From Lachnospiraceae bacterium (GTDB lineage: Bacteria > Bacillota > Clostridia > Lachnospirales > Lachnospiraceae): a DNA stretch of 5,130 bases. Positions 1 to 5,130 of this stretch are shown piece after piece; position 1 is the first letter of the stretch; each line of letters begins with the position of its first letter. Position numbers and translations under genes: made by a program. Where the stretch lies: the NCBI GenBank assembly GCA_900753305.1, contig CAADYR010000078.1, forward strand, positions 1 to 5,130, in the 5' to 3' direction. The notes under the pieces are model-generated. The model had not been told where the DNA came from, ran no database searches, and saw only the letters and a list, made by a program, of their open reading frames with translations.

Positions 1-731
1 GTCAACGGGTCGTACTGCTCTCCCGTATAACGGAAGCGGTTGTGCACCTGTTCTTCACATCTGATGGTATTGCCGAATGCATCATATTCATAATGGTTAA
101 GTACTTGCGGCTGTACATCCTCCTGTGGAAGCTCCCCGCTTTCCTTCTCTTCACCATTTATCACATGGGTGATGCTTCCCTGCTCATCAGATACATAATG
201 GTAATAAGTCTTCGCCTTCTCACTGTCAGAGCTGATCAGCCCCAGTCCGCGGATATAGCGGATCACATTGCCATCGGATTCCTCTTCGGCTACTGCCTCC
301 CTGTTCTCATTATAGAGGAATTTTACCAGTTGTCCGTTTTCTTCCATTTCTGCGCGCAGTCCCTCTGCGTCATAATGGTTCTTCTGGAAGCTTCCGTCTG
401 CCTTAGTCACCTGCTCCAGCCTTCCGAAACCGTCATAGAGATAAGACATTTCTCCATCTGAGAGCATATTTCCGCTGTTATCATAGGTATAGTTCTTAAC
501 CGTATCTGCACCATCTGTTATCTGTAACAGGCGGTTACATTCATCATAAAGATACTGCTCATGAACTGCTCCCCGGATACGCTCTGTCCTGTTGCCTGCC
601 ATTCTCCATGACCCTGGATAACTGTTCGCCGGAGTGTACTGATACTGTGTCACTCTGCCTGTCAGGTCACGCTGGCTGGTCCTTCTGTCATCTGCATCAT
701 AGGTGTATGGCAGCAGCGACCTGCGAGACAG
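1..731 (-). pseudogene. Rhs (YD-repeat) core fragment, truncated at 5' end and running off the left edge
   Basis: Read on the minus strand, this frame is open from 731 to the window edge (about 243 residues) and is rich in YD repeats: YLYDECNRLL, YTYDNSGNML, YLYDGFGRLE, NHYDAEGLR, NHYEYDAFGNTI. It ends at the edge with NRFRYTGEQYDPLT, the segment just before the conserved end of an Rhs core, so the core/tip boundary and a toxin tip probably lie just outside the window. Rhs cores form a hollow beta-shell that encloses a C-terminal toxin. An in-frame TAA at 732-734 blocks the frame upstream, YD repeats stop there, and no start codon has a convincing ribosome site. The region around 600-660 (PANSYPGSW then MAGNRTERI) also departs from the usual repeat pattern and may be an internal deletion scar. 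I read this as a displaced core fragment rather than an intact gene. Its protein is clearly divergent from the Rhs core at 2400-3125. Confidence 0.5.
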
Positions 732-1223
732 TTATTCAGCATGTTATTTTTTTGACTCTCTCCCGGACAGATTACAATATAGTATGCACCTCCAAAATAA
801 ATATTACGATAGGTAATTGCAAAATGTGTATAAAGAATGGGACGACTTGTACAGATTTAACAATGCAGCACAAGTCACTCTCACTACACTGCAGCTCGTA
901 GCAGTACATAAGACATTAAAATACAGTGCCTAAGTACTGATGACTTCACAATTCTAAATGCATAATATTACGTTTTGCAAACACCTAAAAGATTACAAAT
1001 AAAATTTCCTATAATTTTACCAGATTGTTTTTAGTCCTATGAAAAGGCAAGTAGTTTGACATTTACAAACTAATGGTAAGCAACCAACTTTATAATTCTG
1101 AGGTGCAATTCTAGTGGACAAATACAAACAAGAATATTACATAATGCAGAAGCCAGCTGATGTTATTAATGCACAGCTAGTTCTAATGCTTACTATTCAC
1201 TTTTAACTTCGAATATCCTTAAC

Positions 1224-1303
1224 ATTAAAATGGCGAGTCTCACCCTAGGGTATTCAAATTAATCTACATGAATTACATCACCTTTGGTGAGAGCCATTCC
1301 AAT
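1224..1303 (-). repeat. Imperfect inverted repeat forming a long hairpin
   Basis: The arms are 1224-1244 and 1286-1303, with a 41-base loop. In minus-strand RNA the stem has 7 pairs (UCUCACC/GGUGAGA), a 3-base bulge, then 11 more pairs, of which two adjacent ones are G-U wobbles. Those two positions would be A-C mismatches in plus-strand RNA, so folding is favoured on the strand that carries the genes. Two smaller pairings compete with it: TCACC-TTT-GGTGA at 1278-1290 and the palindrome ACCCTAGGGT at 1242-1251. There is no T-run after the stem, so it is not a standard intrinsic terminator. Function unknown. Confidence 0.5.
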
Positions 1304-1366
1304 TAATTTAAAGACCTTGATTGATTTTTTAGATGGTAGGTTAATACAAAATGTTACATAATATTT
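1259..1366 (-). pseudogene. Possible 3' remnant of an unidentified gene
   Basis: A minus-strand frame of 35 codons lies between an in-frame TAA at 1367-1369 and the stop TAA at 1259-1261. It reads KYYVTFCINLP at its start and ends LIGMALTKGDVIHVD. The mix of residues, with alternating hydrophobic and charged positions, looks more like a real protein C-terminus than chance translation of A+T-rich DNA. There is no credible start. It could be the tail of an older immunity gene left when modules were exchanged. I do not recognise the family, and the frame is short enough to be accidental. Confidence 0.5.
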
Positions 1367-1422
1367 TTAATATCAATTAACTCTTACTCTATTATCTAAT
1401 CAATTTACTTTTAGAACAAACT

Positions 1423-1965
1423 TCAATATTGGATAGTAATGTTCTCATATATGTTCCTTTTCTCTATTGTATGACCGTTTTTAACTTCAACTAAAAATTC
1501 ATGGGGTTCATAATAATTATACTTTTTATATTTATTCTCAGGAACACTCGATTGAGTCATGGTCACTGTTTCTGCATCAATAAAACATAAGATAATTTCA
1601 GAAAACATTCGTAGCATTTCTTCATGACTCATTTCTCGCAAGTTACCTTCATATACAACATTATTGTAAACATCACTTGAAGTATATGTTCCTTTGGAAT
1701 CTTCATCAATGAACATCATTTCCACATTATACGCAAAGATAGATGTGTGAATACCATAAAAATTAATAAAAAGATTTTCATCATTCCCATCAAACACTAT
1801 TGTTCCTATTTCTTTCGATGAATCAATTTCAATTTCATCTCCGTCTTCTGACAAAAATCTAATCATTTTTTCATCCCACGAATTCTTGATTAGATATTCT
1901 ACCATATTTTTTTTAAGTTCTTCGTTACTGAATTTCATACAGTATTCTTTATAATTCTCACTCAT
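1423..1965 (-). CDS. Probable immunity protein for the deaminase toxin (180 aa, acidic)
   Basis: The start chosen is the ATG at 1963-1965. It overlaps the toxin stop codon as ATGA, and it follows an AAAGGA ribosome site about 11 bases upstream. A longer reading from 2025 would overlap the zinc-site end of the toxin gene and is unlikely. The product is 180 residues and strongly acidic: I count 35 Asp/Glu against 17 Lys/Arg, with an acidic cluster at residues 39-48 (SEDGDEIEID) and another at 87-89. There is no signal peptide or membrane segment, so it should be cytosolic. Immunity genes of polymorphic toxins normally sit directly after the toxin tip, and the stop/start overlap implies coupled translation and coupled dosage. 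The acidic surface would suit binding to a nucleic-acid-acting toxin, but that is inference. I cannot place it in a known immunity family (it does not look like SUKH or SuFu). The assignment rests on position, size and charge. Confidence 0.5.
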   Translation of the reverse strand: MSENYKEYCMKFSNEELKKNMVEYLIKNSWDEKMIRFLSEDGDEIEIDSSKEIGTIVFDGNDENLFINFYGIHTSIFAYNVEMMFIDEDSKGTYTSSDVYNNVVYEGNLREMSHEEMLRMFSEIILCFIDAETVTMTQSSVPENKYKKYNYYEPHEFLVEVKNGHTIEKRNIYENITIQY

Positions 1966-3125
1966 TGAAATGTTGTTCCTTTCACAAATTGATTTTGAGG
2001 ATATTTTGTTTGACATCTGGTACAAACTGGTATAACCTCATTATTTCTTGGTCTGATGGCAGGTGTCATAATAATATTAGCATTCGTATTTCCACCTAAT
2101 CCTCTAAACACAATATCCTCTGCACATGTAGCATTACCCTTGTAAGTTCTACTATTTTTTACCCCTACATATACCTCTCCTGTTCGAATATCCACACCTG
2201 CAACGACAGTAGCAATATTGCTTTGCTGCGTTTTACTTAGACCTTGAATTCTTGCAACTTCTGCATCCCTTGCTGCAATAGCTTTTTCAATATTATAATC
2301 TAATTTTTGATAATATTCATCTGGTAAGAATAGTTCTGTCTCTCTACCACTCTTACTATCCTTCTCCCCTCCAACTTTTGGATCGCACTGTTTTGTAAAT
2401 CCACTCGGATCACTATACATCACCGGATTGCTGTTACAGTATGCATACAGGTTTAGTCCGTCATTGTATATCACATCTTCCTGTGTGAACCTGCCAAGTG
2501 ACGCATTGTAGTAACGTGCTCTCAGGTAATAGAGCCCTGTCAGTCCGTCTGCCATCTGTCCATTATATCTCAGACGATTCGGTACTGTTTCCTCTGCGGT
2601 GATGGTCTCGCCAAAAGCGCTGTAGCGGTAATGGTTCCTGATGCTTCCGTCACTGCCTGTGAGGTACCAGACACTTCCCTGCTCGTCATTCAGGTAATAA
2701 CCAAACGAAGTGCCGTCAACCTGACTGATATATTCATTACCAAGTATATAATGCCTTGCCGGATTTTTATCTTCATCCAGTTCGTGAAGGAGCATTCCAC
2801 CCTGATATACAAAGTTTGTTACCTTGTCCTTTTCGGTGATGGAATCTCGGTAGCCTTCTGCATCATAATGGTTTTTCTGTGTGAAATCATCTCCTGTTAC
2901 GGATACATTACGGTTATAAACATCATACGCATAATGCAGTTTCTTAGTTGATGCCCCGTCTGCTGTATGATAATTTTCTTCCGTCCACACATAATGTCTG
3001 TTGTATGAAGAACTTTCCTTTCCAGTATCCGGTTCCCCGCACAGACCTTCCTTCAGTGCCTTCTCATAACGGTGCGAATCCCCGTTCTCAATATTTCCAT
3101 AGGCTTTCTCAAACGCATGGAACAC
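1962..3125 (-). CDS. Truncated Rhs core with C-terminal predicted cytidine-deaminase-fold toxin tip
   Basis: This frame encodes 387 residues from the GTG at 3125. The frame is open to 3149, below an in-frame TAA at 3150-3152. Residues 60-242 are the end of an Rhs core: YD motifs (HYAYDVYNRN, NHYDAEGYR), then NRLRYNGQ, LTGLYYLRARYYN, GRFTQED, LNLYAYCNSNPV and the boundary motif DPSG at 239-242. After it the sequence changes to a 145-residue tip. The tip has a strand-rich ATVVAGVDIRTGEVYVGV segment (305-322), C334-A335-E336, and C368-x-x-C371. This is the zinc-site pattern of the cytidine deaminase superfamily in its three-cysteine form, as in tetrameric cytidine deaminases, with E336 as proton shuttle. 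The layout resembles YwqJ-type toxin deaminases, so it probably deaminates bases in nucleic acid or nucleotides of a rival cell. A full Rhs protein has well over a thousand residues, so this is a displaced module with no N-terminal delivery region. The GTG has only a weak, distant AGGGG upstream, so independent expression is uncertain. Confidence 0.5.
   Translation of the reverse strand: MFHAFEKAYGNIENGDSHRYEKALKEGLCGEPDTGKESSSYNRHYVWTEENYHTADGASTKKLHYAYDVYNRNVSVTGDDFTQKNHYDAEGYRDSITEKDKVTNFVYQGGMLLHELDEDKNPARHYILGNEYISQVDGTSFGYYLNDEQGSVWYLTGSDGSIRNHYRYSAFGETITAEETVPNRLRYNGQMADGLTGLYYLRARYYNASLGRFTQEDVIYNDGLNLYAYCNSNPVMYSDPSGFTKQCDPKVGGEKDSKSGRETELFLPDEYYQKLDYNIEKAIAARDAEVARIQGLSKTQQSNIATVVAGVDIRTGEVYVGVKNSRTYKGNATCAEDIVFRGLGGNTNANIIMTPAIRPRNNEVIPVCTRCQTKYPQNQFVKGTTFQ
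1965..2399 (-). other. Toxin tip segment: predicted deaminase domain after the DPSG boundary
   Basis: This marks the exchangeable part of the Rhs gene. The conserved core stops at the DPSG codons (2400-2411), and the tip (residues 243-387) is visibly richer in A+T. The Cys-Ala-Glu codons lie at 2118-2126, and the two cysteines of CTRC at 2022-2024 and 2013-2015. The tip begins with a charged linker (GGEKDSKSGRE) and a helix-like stretch at about 270-295 before the beta-hairpin that opens the deaminase fold. The usual PCxxC proline is shifted by one place (IPVC), which is tolerable in divergent toxin deaminases. The substrate cannot be read from the sequence. Confidence 0.5.
1971..1986 (-). 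promoter_or_regulatory. Ribosome binding site of the acidic immunity gene
   Basis: On the minus strand GAAAGGAAC lies inside the last codons of the toxin, about 11 bases before the ATG at 1965. Together with the ATGA overlap it decides the start of the immunity gene and implies translational coupling to the toxin. Confidence 0.5.
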
Positions 3126-3333
3126 GGCAAGTGCTTCTTTCCCCTGATATTAGCTTTCGACAGTCATACAGAAAACGCATCATCTTCACAGCACCACGTG
3201 TCATGAAAACAATGCGTTCTGCATCTTTGATGAAACAATGTTAAGTTTTGATTTCGGATGTTCTTATATACACCCAGATGGCAAATTTCGCCCCTTATGG
3301 ACGTGTGACAATATATTCAGAAAACTTATTTTA
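3109..3333 (-). other. Spacer between modules, with a broken open frame running into the Rhs fragment
   Basis: Between the upstream immunity stop (3334) and the Rhs frame (open from 3149) there is no intact gene. On the minus strand a frame is open from 3240 to 3112 (stop TGA 3109-3111). It contains the protein-like stretches DAERIVFMTRG and MMRFLYDCRKLISGE. It meets the Rhs-tip frame near 3145, where LISG could continue as KEALAVFHAFEKAYG after a one-base shift. Upstream of 3240 it is blocked by TAA at 3241-3243. This could be a frameshifted 5' extension of the Rhs module, or the scar of an inserted element. I do not recognise the family. I see no clear promoter or terminator here. Confidence 0.5.
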
Positions 3334-3834
3334 TTATCCCAATAGATGATATCCCTCTTCCACCAGTTTAACTAATGATTTGCTAACATATTCCTTTACA
3401 ACTTTTCCGTTAGAAGACACTTCTACACATTGTAACTGTTTTTTTATCCAGCTAACTAATTCCCTATACCATTTATCAAGCAATTCACTTTTTTGTATTA
3501 AAACGCCACTTGCATCGTAATATTTCATTTCAAGATACAATCTCCCTCTTTGAATTTCTTTTACATTTTCTCTTAACATAGTATCACGAAATTCAATCAC
3601 AGGTGATACAGTTGTATCAATGTATCTTTTGCCATCCAAAATCTCTTTAAACTCAAGTCTACCAAATTCATCTTTAAATAAATATAATTTTAACCATAAA
3701 TGGCTAGGGAAATCTAAAATTTCAACTGTACCCTCAAATCTTTTAGTTTCAAATATTCTTCCAGCATATCTTACATATTCGAAAAAAGCTTTTTTATCCA
3801 TTTCATCCATTATGAATCTAAACTGTTTTCCCAT
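3334..3834 (-). CDS. Probable immunity protein for the endonuclease-like toxin (166 aa)
   Basis: The ATG at 3832-3834 has a strong AAGGAG ribosome site five bases upstream and begins 12 bases after the stop of the endonuclease-like tip, so the two are likely co-transcribed. The product is 166 residues, without signal peptide or membrane helix. It starts with a short charged stretch (FIMDEMDKKAFFEYV, 7-21) and has a beta-rich middle (residues 35-85). Its C-terminal half carries the most family-like motifs: RGRLYLEMKYYDASG (96-110), KSELLDKWYRELVSWIKK (115-132) and a closing VEEGYHLLG. I recall proteins with this YYD...KS...LY..L..WIKK pattern beside toxin tips in several bacteria, but cannot name the family. 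The role follows from position directly after a toxin. It could also be an orphan immunity gene kept for protection from neighbours that still carry the active toxin. Confidence 0.5.
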   Translation of the reverse strand: MGKQFRFIMDEMDKKAFFEYVRYAGRIFETKRFEGTVEILDFPSHLWLKLYLFKDEFGRLEFKEILDGKRYIDTTVSPVIEFRDTMLRENVKEIQRGRLYLEMKYYDASGVLIQKSELLDKWYRELVSWIKKQLQCVEVSSNGKVVKEYVSKSLVKLVEEGYHLLG

Positions 3835-3835
3835 A

Positions 3836-3848
3836 GTTTCTCCTTCCT
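3836..3848 (-). promoter_or_regulatory. Strong ribosome binding site of the 166-aa immunity gene
   Basis: Minus-strand GGAAGGAGAAACT directly precedes the ATG at 3834, giving a near-perfect Shine-Dalgarno at standard spacing. The toxin frame next to it has no comparable site, which suggests the immunity gene is translated well even if the toxin is not. Confidence 0.5.
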
Positions 3849-4194
3849 ACCTATCATATGGATGATAGATAATTTTTGCTCCATTATACTCTACTGACGA
3901 ACGTATATCACGTATTGCTTTTCGTTCTCTTGATACAGGAGCACCAGTTCTTTTTGTTGTTCTTCCAACTTGATGAATTTCCATAACTCTTCCTTTACTA
4001 TCATATACTACCACATCAGCATATCTGCTATTTTTGTATCCACCTGTAGTATCATATTTATATTCTGTATCATATGTCAAGCCTCTCTTTTCTGCATCTG
4101 TTTTAATATCATCTATCACACTTTGATGTGCTACACCACCTTTTTTCCCATTTGGATTAGGTACGGTCTTACTACCACTCTTGACAAAGACTCT
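3847..4194 (-). CDS. Orphan toxin tip, predicted PD-(D/E)xK-like endonuclease (5' end missing)
   Basis: The frame is open from 4194 (just after TAA 4195-4197) to TAG 3847-3849, giving 115 residues. The first possible start is the GTG at 4119 (90 residues), but the domain clearly begins earlier with PNPNGKKGGVAHQS, a typical opening of such tips, so the GTG is probably not a natural start. Key residues, counted from the GTG, are E19, R32-Y33-A34-D35, D40, E47 with H49/Q50, then VGRTTK (51-56), PVSRE (61-65), a helix KAIRDI and a final YHPYD. A strand-borne Asp followed by Glu-x-His/Gln fits restriction-endonuclease-fold toxins (Tox-REase group), in which Gln or another residue may replace the Lys. 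Exact subfamily is uncertain. The predicted role is cleavage of DNA or RNA in a target cell. No Rhs core precedes it in the window, so it is a displaced or broken tip, followed by its immunity gene. Confidence 0.5.
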   Translation of the reverse strand, partial: RVFVKSGSKTVPNPNGKKGGVAHQSVIDDIKTDAEKRGLTYDTEYKYDTTGGYKNSRYADVVVYDSKGRVMEIHQVGRTTKRTGAPVSRERKAIRDIRSSVEYNGAKIIYHPYDR

Positions 4195-4303
4195 TTACTC
4201 TTATAATTATCCAAGCCGATGCTCCTACCCCGAAAAATGAATACACTTCCCAAAGCCGACTCTTGCATCTGCTTGAAATTCTACCATATATTTGCCATTT
4301 TCA
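4195..4303 (-). pseudogene. Damaged N-terminal linker of the endonuclease-like toxin, next to the IS110 end
   Basis: Directly upstream of the toxin tip and in the same frame, the stretch 4303-4228 reads GSENGKYMVEFQADARVGFG, then CIHFSG before a TAG at 4225-4227. The middle part is open only in another frame, as GRSIGLDNYKSKESLS (about 4229-4182), after which the toxin frame resumes with KSGSKTVPNPNG. Two compensating small indels would therefore explain a once continuous protein. In the toxin frame the middle part holds four stops. The Gly/Ala-rich VEFQADARVGFG style is common in linkers before toxin tips. This is inference from the translation, with no alignment behind it. Confidence 0.5.
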
Positions 4304-4327
4304 CTACCTATTTTCGCCAGCATTTTC
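4297..4327 (-). repeat. Three direct repeats of GAAAAT at the transposase 3' end
   Basis: On the minus strand GAAAAT occurs at 4322-4327, 4310-4315 and 4297-4302, at 12- and 13-base intervals. The set spans the last codons and stop of the transposase and the first codons of the damaged toxin linker. It may mark the element/target boundary, or be chance in A-rich DNA. Confidence 0.5.
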
Positions 4328-5130
4328 CACAACCGGCATGCGATACTCCGTACCGTATTTTAACATTCCATAAATGATACTGATTAATCGTCTGGATATA
4401 CAAATCAGTGCTTGCTGACTTGTTTTTCCCTCTGCCTTACGCTTCTCATAGTATGCTCGTACTACCGGATTTCGTGGTGTACCCTTTGAGGATACCTGCA
4501 CCATTTGAATTGCAAGGAAGTAAATCGTAGCCTGCAATCGTCTGTTCCCCTGCTTGGTAGCTACATCCTTACCCTTTCCGCTGGATGATAAATGAAGCGG
4601 TGCAATTCCGGCAAACTGTGCCAGTTTATTGGCATTACTAAAGCGTTTGATATCACCGATTTCAGCAAGAATCTTCACTGCTGTGATAACATTTACACCA
4701 GGAATGGTTGTAAGTGTGCAGCCCAGCATCTTATACATCTGTTCCAGCATCTTGTCTACTTCTGCCAATTGGCTGTCATAATGCTGTAAATCACTGACAA
4801 TACTAAGTGTCACCATATCTCTGGCATCTTGATAAGCATTGTTTTTAACCTTATCACTGGCTACTGCATCCAAGATTTTCTCACAGGTTTTAGTGGAGCA
4901 TTTGTTATGACTGACAGGAACAAGTTCTGCTCTCAAATCTTCCACAGACTTACCCTTCAAATACTTTCTGGATGGGTAATGCTCCCAGAAATACAGTGCT
5001 GTGGGTCTACTGATGTCATTGAAAAACTGCTTGTATGACGGATAGGCAATACACAACTGCTCATGCAATTGGTTGACTAATCTCGTCCTTTGCTTCATGA
5101 TATTGTCCCTGCGGTGCACCAACTGACCGA
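4304..5130 (-). CDS. IS110-family transposase, N-terminus beyond the right edge
   Basis: The frame is open to the edge. Codons for Gly-Gln precede the TTG at 5120-5122, so that TTG is not the start and the gene continues outside. The visible part begins with the helical linker typical of the family (RRDNIMKQRTRLVNQLH), then a central helical region. The C-terminal Transposase_20 domain has a helix-hairpin-helix-like TTIPGVNVITAVKILAEIGDIKRF, then KLAQFAGIAPLHLSSSGKG and QGNRRLQATIYFLAIQM (numbering from the TTG, residues 138-207). One serine in SSSG (179-181) is expected to be the conserved catalytic serine. The N-terminal RuvC-like DEDD domain is not in the window. IS110 enzymes recombine DNA guided by a bridge RNA encoded beside the gene. 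The stop TAG is at 4304-4306, with no obvious long 3' non-coding part before toxin-like sequence resumes. Whether the element is intact cannot be judged here. Confidence 0.5.
   Translation of the reverse strand, partial: GQLVHRRDNIMKQRTRLVNQLHEQLCIAYPSYKQFFNDISRPTALYFWEHYPSRKYLKGKSVEDLRAELVPVSHNKCSTKTCEKILDAVASDKVKNNAYQDARDMVTLSIVSDLQHYDSQLAEVDKMLEQMYKMLGCTLTTIPGVNVITAVKILAEIGDIKRFSNANKLAQFAGIAPLHLSSSGKGKDVATKQGNRRLQATIYFLAIQMVQVSSKGTPRNPVVRAYYEKRKAEGKTSQQALICISRRLISIIYGMLKYGTEYRMPVVENAGENR
4304..5130 (-). mobile_element. Right-edge part of an IS110-family insertion element
   Basis: Only the transposase body and its 3' end are visible. IS110-group elements carry short or no terminal inverted repeats, so the end cannot be fixed by eye. 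Because toxin-linker-like codons begin at about 4303, the boundary probably lies within or just beside the GAAAAT repeats at 4297-4327. If the element inserted into the Rhs gene, it separates the core (outside the window) from the endonuclease tip. The bridge-RNA region expected upstream of the gene would lie outside the window. Confidence 0.5.

Larger units (their letters stand above)
732..1422. other. Region without an intact gene, holding remnants and a hairpin
   Basis: About 690 bases separate the acidic immunity gene from the left Rhs fragment. I see no intact gene on either strand. Two things stand out and are listed separately: a 35-codon gene-tail-like frame (1259-1366) and a long imperfect hairpin (1224-1303). 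A further minus-strand frame between about 780 and 900 is open for roughly 40 codons, hydrophobic at its end and unrecognisable. A plus-strand frame over 608-901 overlaps the Rhs fragment and shows no protein-like features. The A+T-rich composition resembles the tips and immunity genes more than the Rhs core, so this may be debris of older tip/immunity modules. Confidence 0.5.

Noticed and set aside
42..901. Plus-strand open frames at 42-461 and 608-901
   Set aside because: They lie mostly opposite the Rhs fragment, whose minus-strand translation is unmistakable. Their products have no recognisable features and look like antisense shadows.
1056..1096. TTGACA (1056-1061) with TATAAT (1091-1096) as a plus-strand promoter
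   Set aside because: The gap is 29 bases, far from the usual 17, nothing promoter-like lies at the right distance, and no plus-strand gene follows.
1966..2025. Longer start (2025) for the acidic immunity protein
   Set aside because: It would overlap the toxin's last 21 codons, including both cysteines. The ATG at 1965 has a ribosome site and the typical ATGA overlap.
84..2876. Recurrent CATAATGG octamer in both Rhs fragments
   Set aside because: On the coding strand it is CCATTATG, the codons of the Asn-His-Tyr/His-Tyr motif repeated throughout YD repeats, so it is protein repetition and not a DNA signal.
2631..3244. Plus-strand open frames opposite the Rhs core and its upstream spacer
   Set aside because: The minus strand encodes a clear Rhs core here, and the plus-strand products have no domain-like character.
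3620..4206. Plus-strand open frames opposite the endonuclease tip and its immunity gene
   Set aside because: They are antisense to well-supported minus-strand genes with good ribosome sites and family-like motifs.
5120..5122. TTG as start codon of the transposase
   Set aside because: The frame stays open to the window edge and the visible part lacks the whole N-terminal DEDD domain, so the true start lies outside.
1..5130. CRISPR array, tRNA or rRNA
   Set aside because: I saw no regularly spaced repeats with spacers, and no tRNA arm pattern or rRNA-like sequence on either strand.

Overview
The window looks like a piece of an Rhs (YD-repeat) polymorphic-toxin locus, most likely from a Gram-positive gut-type clostridium (Lachnospiraceae-like). 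That guess rests on moderate to low G+C, AGGAG-type ribosome sites and the style of the Rhs core; no taxonomic marker is present. Every gene I can support reads on the minus strand. Read in the direction of transcription (right to left), the layout is: (1) an IS110-family transposase whose N-terminus lies beyond the right edge (5130-4304); (2) a damaged linker and an orphan toxin tip with a PD-(D/E)xK-like endonuclease appearance (about 4303-3847); (3) its probable immunity gene 12 bases further on (3834-3334); (4) a spacer of about 180-200 bases with a broken reading frame; (5) a 5'-truncated Rhs core ending in DPSG and carrying a predicted cytidine-deaminase-fold toxin tip (3149-1962); (6) its probable acidic immunity protein, joined by an ATGA stop/start overlap (1965-1423); (7) about 690 bases with no intact gene but with a gene-tail remnant and a long hairpin; (8) a second, divergent Rhs core fragment running off the left edge (731-1).

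This is the layout expected of a toxin-tip array. A full-length Rhs gene delivers one C-terminal toxin, and displaced core-tip-immunity modules accumulate downstream as a reservoir. Both Rhs fragments here lack their N-terminal parts, and each begins abruptly next to unrelated sequence. The Rhs cores are richer in G+C than the tips and immunity genes: one sampled 60-base stretch of core (361-420) has 33 G/C, and one of immunity gene (1501-1560) has 17. This fits separate evolutionary histories for the parts.

The two toxin-immunity pairs appear to use different chemistries, base deamination and nucleic-acid cleavage, each with its own neighbouring immunity candidate. Neither immunity protein belongs to a family I can name. 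The least explained parts are the deaminase/acidic-protein pair, the broken start of the endonuclease tip beside the IS110 end, and the structured non-coding stretch at 1224-1303.
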